Source: Clostridium sp. | Lineage (GTDB): Bacteria > Bacillota > Clostridia > Clostridiales > Clostridiaceae | Length of the DNA stretch: 8,725 bases | Assembly: GCA_018372555.1 (NCBI GenBank) | Contig: JAHAIU010000112.1 | Coordinates: forward strand, 1-8,725 | Direction of reading: 5' to 3' | Shown here: one piece after another, positions 7,052-8,725 of the stretch | Layout of the letters: each line of letters opens with the position of its first letter | Position numbering within the stretch: position 1 is the stretch's first letter | Translations under genes and position numbers: made by a program | The notes under the pieces: generated by a model | Told to the model about the DNA's origin: nothing | The model's input: only the letters and a program-made list of their open reading frames with translations | Databases searched by the model: none

Positions 7052-7095
7052 CATTGCTAATATTTCCAACTTCTATAGGGTGGAGATAAGCAATG
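7052..7095 (+). repeat. GC-rich stem-loop, possible dispersed intergenic element
   Basis: Bases 7052-7058 (CATTGCT) plus 7061-7068 pair with 7081-7095, giving 15 pairs with one A-A bulge and one G.U pair. The loop is 12 bases (ACTTCTATAGGG). It is flanked by CGCTCGCTACC on the left and GCTGCGCGCC on the right, CpG-rich words that are out of keeping with the genome. The right arm includes GGAG at 7082-7085 and an ATG at 7093-7095. There is no T-run after the stem, so it is not a standard terminator. Confidence 0.5.
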
Positions 7096-7132
7096 CTGCG
7101 CGCCTGGATTAGTTATTCTAAAGAAAAAGTTT

Positions 7133-7168
7133 TAATAAGGTCTTTAGTGCGATGGGTACATCTTATTA
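7133..7168 (+). repeat. Inverted repeat in the trmK-nif3 spacer
   Basis: TAATAAG (7133-7139) pairs with CTTATTA (7162-7168). The stem extends inward by a G.U and a U-A pair to 9 bp, with an 18-base loop containing GCGATGGGTA. It lies about 40 bases after the GC-rich stem-loop and may belong to the same element. Confidence 0.35.
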
Positions 7169-7290
7169 GTATATAGGTTTCGATATAATTTTTAGATTTT
7201 ATTAAATTAGTTTATATATAGAATATTTAAATTAGGTAATTACATAATGAACTTATATAAAAATTAGAAGATAAATGATTTTAATTAATA

Positions 7291-7354
7291 CAATTTACTG
7301 TTAAAAGTATTTTTTACTTAATGCAATTTACTTTCAAAGCTAGTTTTCACTTAA
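7291..7354. repeat. Imperfect tandem duplication, 33-base period
   Basis: Two 31-base copies (7291-7321 and 7324-7354) both start with CAATTTACT and end with ACTTAA. By eye 25 of 31 positions match. I see no third copy on either side. It sits in the AT-rich leader region upstream of the nif3-like promoter. Confidence 0.55.
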
Positions 7355-7387
7355 AATAACATAAGTACTAAAAATATAGATTACTTA

Positions 7388-7416
7388 TTGAAACATATAT
7401 ATAATGGAAATATAAC
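7388..7416 (+). promoter_or_regulatory. SigA-type promoter of the nif3-like gene
   Basis: TTGAAA (7388-7393) and TATAAC (7411-7416) are separated by exactly 17 bases. Transcription would start near 7423, leaving a leader of about 30 bases before the ATG at 7455, with AAGGAGG at 7441-7447. This suggests the nif3-like gene has its own promoter instead of relying on sigA-trmK transcription. Confidence 0.65.
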
Positions 7417-7454
7417 TTTAGAAATTTAATTTAGGATAATAAGGAGGTAAGAGG

Positions 7455-8246
7455 ATGAAAAAGTTAAAAGAAATTATTGAAGTAATGGAGGACTTTGCTC
7501 CATTAAATTTAAAAGAGGATTTTGATAATGTTGGATTAATGGTTGGAGATAAGGAGTCTGAAGTAAAAAGAGTTCTTTTAGCATTAGATTGTACATTAGA
7601 TGTAATAGAAGAGGCTAAAGAAAAAAAGGTTGATTTAATAATTACTCATCACCCCTTACTATTTAAAAAGCCAAGCAGTATAACTACTGATACATTAACA
7701 GGTAAAAAGATAATTGAATTAATAAAGAATGATATTAATCTTTATTCTAGTCATACTAACTTGGACTCAGCAAAAGAAGGGTTAAATGAGACTATAGTAA
7801 ATATTTTAGGATATAATTCTGAAGAACTTATAGAGTTAAATAAAAATGCAAGAAATTCTAATGAGGGACTTGGAAGAATAATTAGGTTAGAAGAGGCTAT
7901 TTTATTAGATGAATTTGTAGATAATATTAAGAAAAAGCTTAATATAAGCAATGTAAAATTAGTTAGAGCTGCAGATAAGGTTAAAAATATAGCTGTTATA
8001 AATGGAAGTGGAAGTAGTTTTTTGGATATAGCTTATAAAAGAGGCGCAGATTGTGTTATTACAGGAGATACTACTTATCATTATGCTTCAGACTATAAAG
8101 AGATGGGTTTATCTATAATTGATACAGGTCATTTCCCTTCTGAATGGATAGTATTTTTAGAAGTAATAAATAAGATTAAAGATAAATTAGAAGATGTAGA
8201 AATACTAGTATCTGAAAATAGTGAAGATCCATATACTTATGCTTAA
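7455..8246 (+). CDS. Nif3-like dinuclear metal centre protein (YqfO/YbgI family)
   Basis: The 263-residue protein belongs to the widespread Nif3/NGG1p-interacting-factor 3 family, often labelled 'GTP cyclohydrolase 1 type 2 homolog'. Its biological role is not settled. Family structures are ring-shaped hexamers with a di-metal site. The expected ligand motifs are present: EDFDNVGLMVGD (21-32), ITHHPLLF with His65/His66 (63-70), SSHTNLDSA with Asp104 (98-106), ITGDTTYHYA (202-211) and GHFPSEW with His226/Glu230 (225-231). It is the short form, without the PII-like insert that makes some Firmicute YqfO proteins about 370 residues long. The start is fixed by AAGGAGG 7 bases upstream. The conserved neighbour order sigA-trmK-nif3 supports the call. 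No clear terminator follows; only a weak CTTTA/TAAAG hairpin occurs at 8274-8286. Confidence 0.92.
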   Translation: MKKLKEIIEVMEDFAPLNLKEDFDNVGLMVGDKESEVKRVLLALDCTLDVIEEAKEKKVDLIITHHPLLFKKPSSITTDTLTGKKIIELIKNDINLYSSHTNLDSAKEGLNETIVNILGYNSEELIELNKNARNSNEGLGRIIRLEEAILLDEFVDNIKKKLNISNVKLVRAADKVKNIAVINGSGSSFLDIAYKRGADCVITGDTTYHYASDYKEMGLSIIDTGHFPSEWIVFLEVINKIKDKLEDVEILVSENSEDPYTYA

Positions 8247-8261
8247 ATTATAAGAGCTTAC

Positions 8262-8288
8262 ACAGTTTTACTCCTTTAGCATAAAGTA
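8262..8288 (+). promoter_or_regulatory. Possible SigK-type (late mother-cell) promoter
   Basis: AC (8262-8263), a 16-base gap and CATAAAGTA (8280-8288) fit the AC-N16/17-CATANNNTA pattern known for B. subtilis SigK. The predicted start (about 8295) gives a leader of roughly 27 bases to the ATG at 8322. The -35 part is only two bases, so a chance match is quite possible. No good SigA-type pair with a workable leader was found here. Confidence 0.35.
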
Positions 8289-8321
8289 ATAATAAGATAT
8301 AGTATTATAGGAGTTGAAGCT

Positions 8322-8573
8322 ATGGGAAAATCCTATTATTCCAAAAAAAAAGGTGGATCTTGGGGAAAGGTCTTTCAAGATGGAGTAAAAGATATTTTTG
8401 AAGGTATAGGTAAAAGCTTTTCTAAAAGAGTTCCTGTTATAAGAAATTGTTGTAATCCAGCTGCAAGGTTATGTATTTTTGTACTTATAGCAGTAACTCT
8501 TTTATTTTCAGGGATTGGATTTTACTCTTGGGTTATTTTAATTATGTTAGTAATAATACTACAATTTGTGTAG
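8322..8573 (+). CDS. Small basic membrane protein of unknown function (83 aa)
   Basis: I do not recognise a family. The N-terminal half (1-45) is hydrophilic and basic (GKSYYSKKKGGSWGK, KSFSKRVP), with a Cys-Cys pair in RNCCNP at 43-44. The C-terminal half is strongly hydrophobic (about 49-82) and long enough for two short membrane passes split by the GFYSW turn, or one long one. By the positive-inside rule the N-terminus should be cytoplasmic. AGGAG (8309-8313) lies 8 bases before the ATG, a normal spacing. It stands between the nif3-like gene and rnpB, both of which have or appear to have separate transcription. The upstream SigK-like box hints at expression in sporulation, but this is an inference. 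Confidence 0.75.
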   Translation: MGKSYYSKKKGGSWGKVFQDGVKDIFEGIGKSFSKRVPVIRNCCNPAARLCIFVLIAVTLLFSGIGFYSWVILIMLVIILQFV

Positions 8574-8590
8574 GCTTACAAAAAATTCAT

Positions 8591-8619
8591 TTGTATTATT
8601 AATAAAGTTATGGTAATAT
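8591..8619 (+). promoter_or_regulatory. Promoter of rnpB
   Basis: TTGTAT (8591-8596) and TAATAT (8614-8619) are separated by 17 bases. A TG one base before the -10 (8611-8612) gives an extended -10. The predicted start at about 8626-8627 coincides with the first bases of the RNase P RNA. Confidence 0.8.
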
Positions 8620-8626
8620 AAATTTT

Positions 8627-8725
8627 GCGAGTAAGACATGCAATCGCTGCTAGACTAGATCTAGGAGAGGAAAGTCGGAGCTCCATAGGGCAGGGTGCTG
8701 GATAACGTCCAGTCAAGGCGACTTG
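8627..8725 (+). ncRNA. rnpB: RNase P RNA, 5' part (partial)
   Basis: This is the catalytic RNA of ribonuclease P, which removes 5' leaders from pre-tRNAs with the small protein RnpA. The universal 5' core is visible: GAGGAAAGTC (8667-8676, conserved region I, part of P4), then GCTCCATAGGGCAGGGTGCTG and GGATAACGTCC, followed by the AGTCAAGGCGACTTG hairpin where the window ends. The wording fits bacterial type A, the kind found in clostridia, unlike the type B of Bacillus. The 3' part, including the second P4 strand, lies outside the window. The exact 5' end is estimated from the promoter spacing. Confidence 0.93.

Larger units (their letters stand above)
6956..7440. other. Long gene-poor spacer between trmK and nif3-like
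   Basis: No convincing gene is seen on either strand in these 485 bases. They hold a 10-base direct repeat AATATAAGAT (6980-6989 and 7003-7012), a locally GC- and CpG-rich island (about 7041-7110) with a strong stem-loop, a second inverted repeat (7133-7168), an imperfect 33-base tandem duplication (7291-7354) and the promoter of the next gene. Bases 7170-7290 are plain AT-rich DNA. In many Firmicutes these two genes abut, so the spacer may be a local insertion with decayed remains. Confidence 0.6.

Noticed and set aside
7120..7180. Possible tRNA or tRNA remnant suggested by GGTTTCGATA
   Set aside because: No acceptor, D-arm or anticodon stems can be matched around it.
7388..7405. TTGAAA with the nearer TATAAT at 7400-7405
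   Set aside because: The gap is 6 bases. The TATAAC at 7411-7416 has the correct 17-base spacing and was used instead.
7751..7951. Minus-strand 66-codon frame inside the nif3-like gene
   Set aside because: It is an antisense shadow of a well-supported gene and has no independent support.

Overview
The window looks like chromosomal DNA of a spore-forming Clostridium (cluster I, sensu stricto). The evidence is very AT-rich DNA, AGA/ATA/TTA-dominated codon use, strong AAGGAGG-type ribosome binding sites, a CotS-type spore-coat kinase, and the gene order ppdK ... dgt-like, dnaG, sigA, trmK, nif3-like, known from Firmicutes as the 'macromolecular synthesis' or sigma operon neighbourhood. The rnpB start at the right edge reads like the type A RNase P RNA used by clostridia.

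Layout. Bases 1-352: 3' end of pyruvate phosphate dikinase and its terminator. Bases 452-700: an 82-residue protein of unknown function, then an AT-rich convergent spacer with hairpins and a striking 22-bp palindrome with a GC-rich loop (811-887). Bases 895-1956, minus strand: CotS-family kinase-like spore coat protein. Bases 2101-3132: HD-domain dGTPase-like protein, divergent from CotS. Bases 3305-5062: DNA primase with a TTG start whose Shine-Dalgarno and start codon lie in a small hairpin. Bases 5108-6214: primary sigma factor SigA, ending in an intrinsic terminator. Bases 6260-6955: TrmK tRNA methyltransferase. Bases 6956-7440: a roughly 485-bp gene-poor spacer holding a GC-rich structured island, a tandem repeat and a promoter. 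Bases 7455-8246: Nif3/YqfO-family metal protein. Bases 8322-8573: small basic membrane protein preceded by a possible SigK-type promoter. Bases 8627-8725: 5' part of RNase P RNA with a good SigA-type promoter.

Functionally this is mostly a housekeeping block: primase (replication), SigA (transcription initiation), TrmK and RNase P (tRNA maturation), and dGTPase-like (nucleotide metabolism). Accessory or sporulation-linked genes are interleaved with it. I see no convincing novel multi-gene system, defence island, CRISPR array or mobile-element gene. The signals most worth a second look are non-coding: the palindrome at 811-887, the structured island between trmK and nif3 (7041-7176), the dnaG start-site hairpin with a possible coupled leader ORF, and the SigK-like promoter at 8262-8288.
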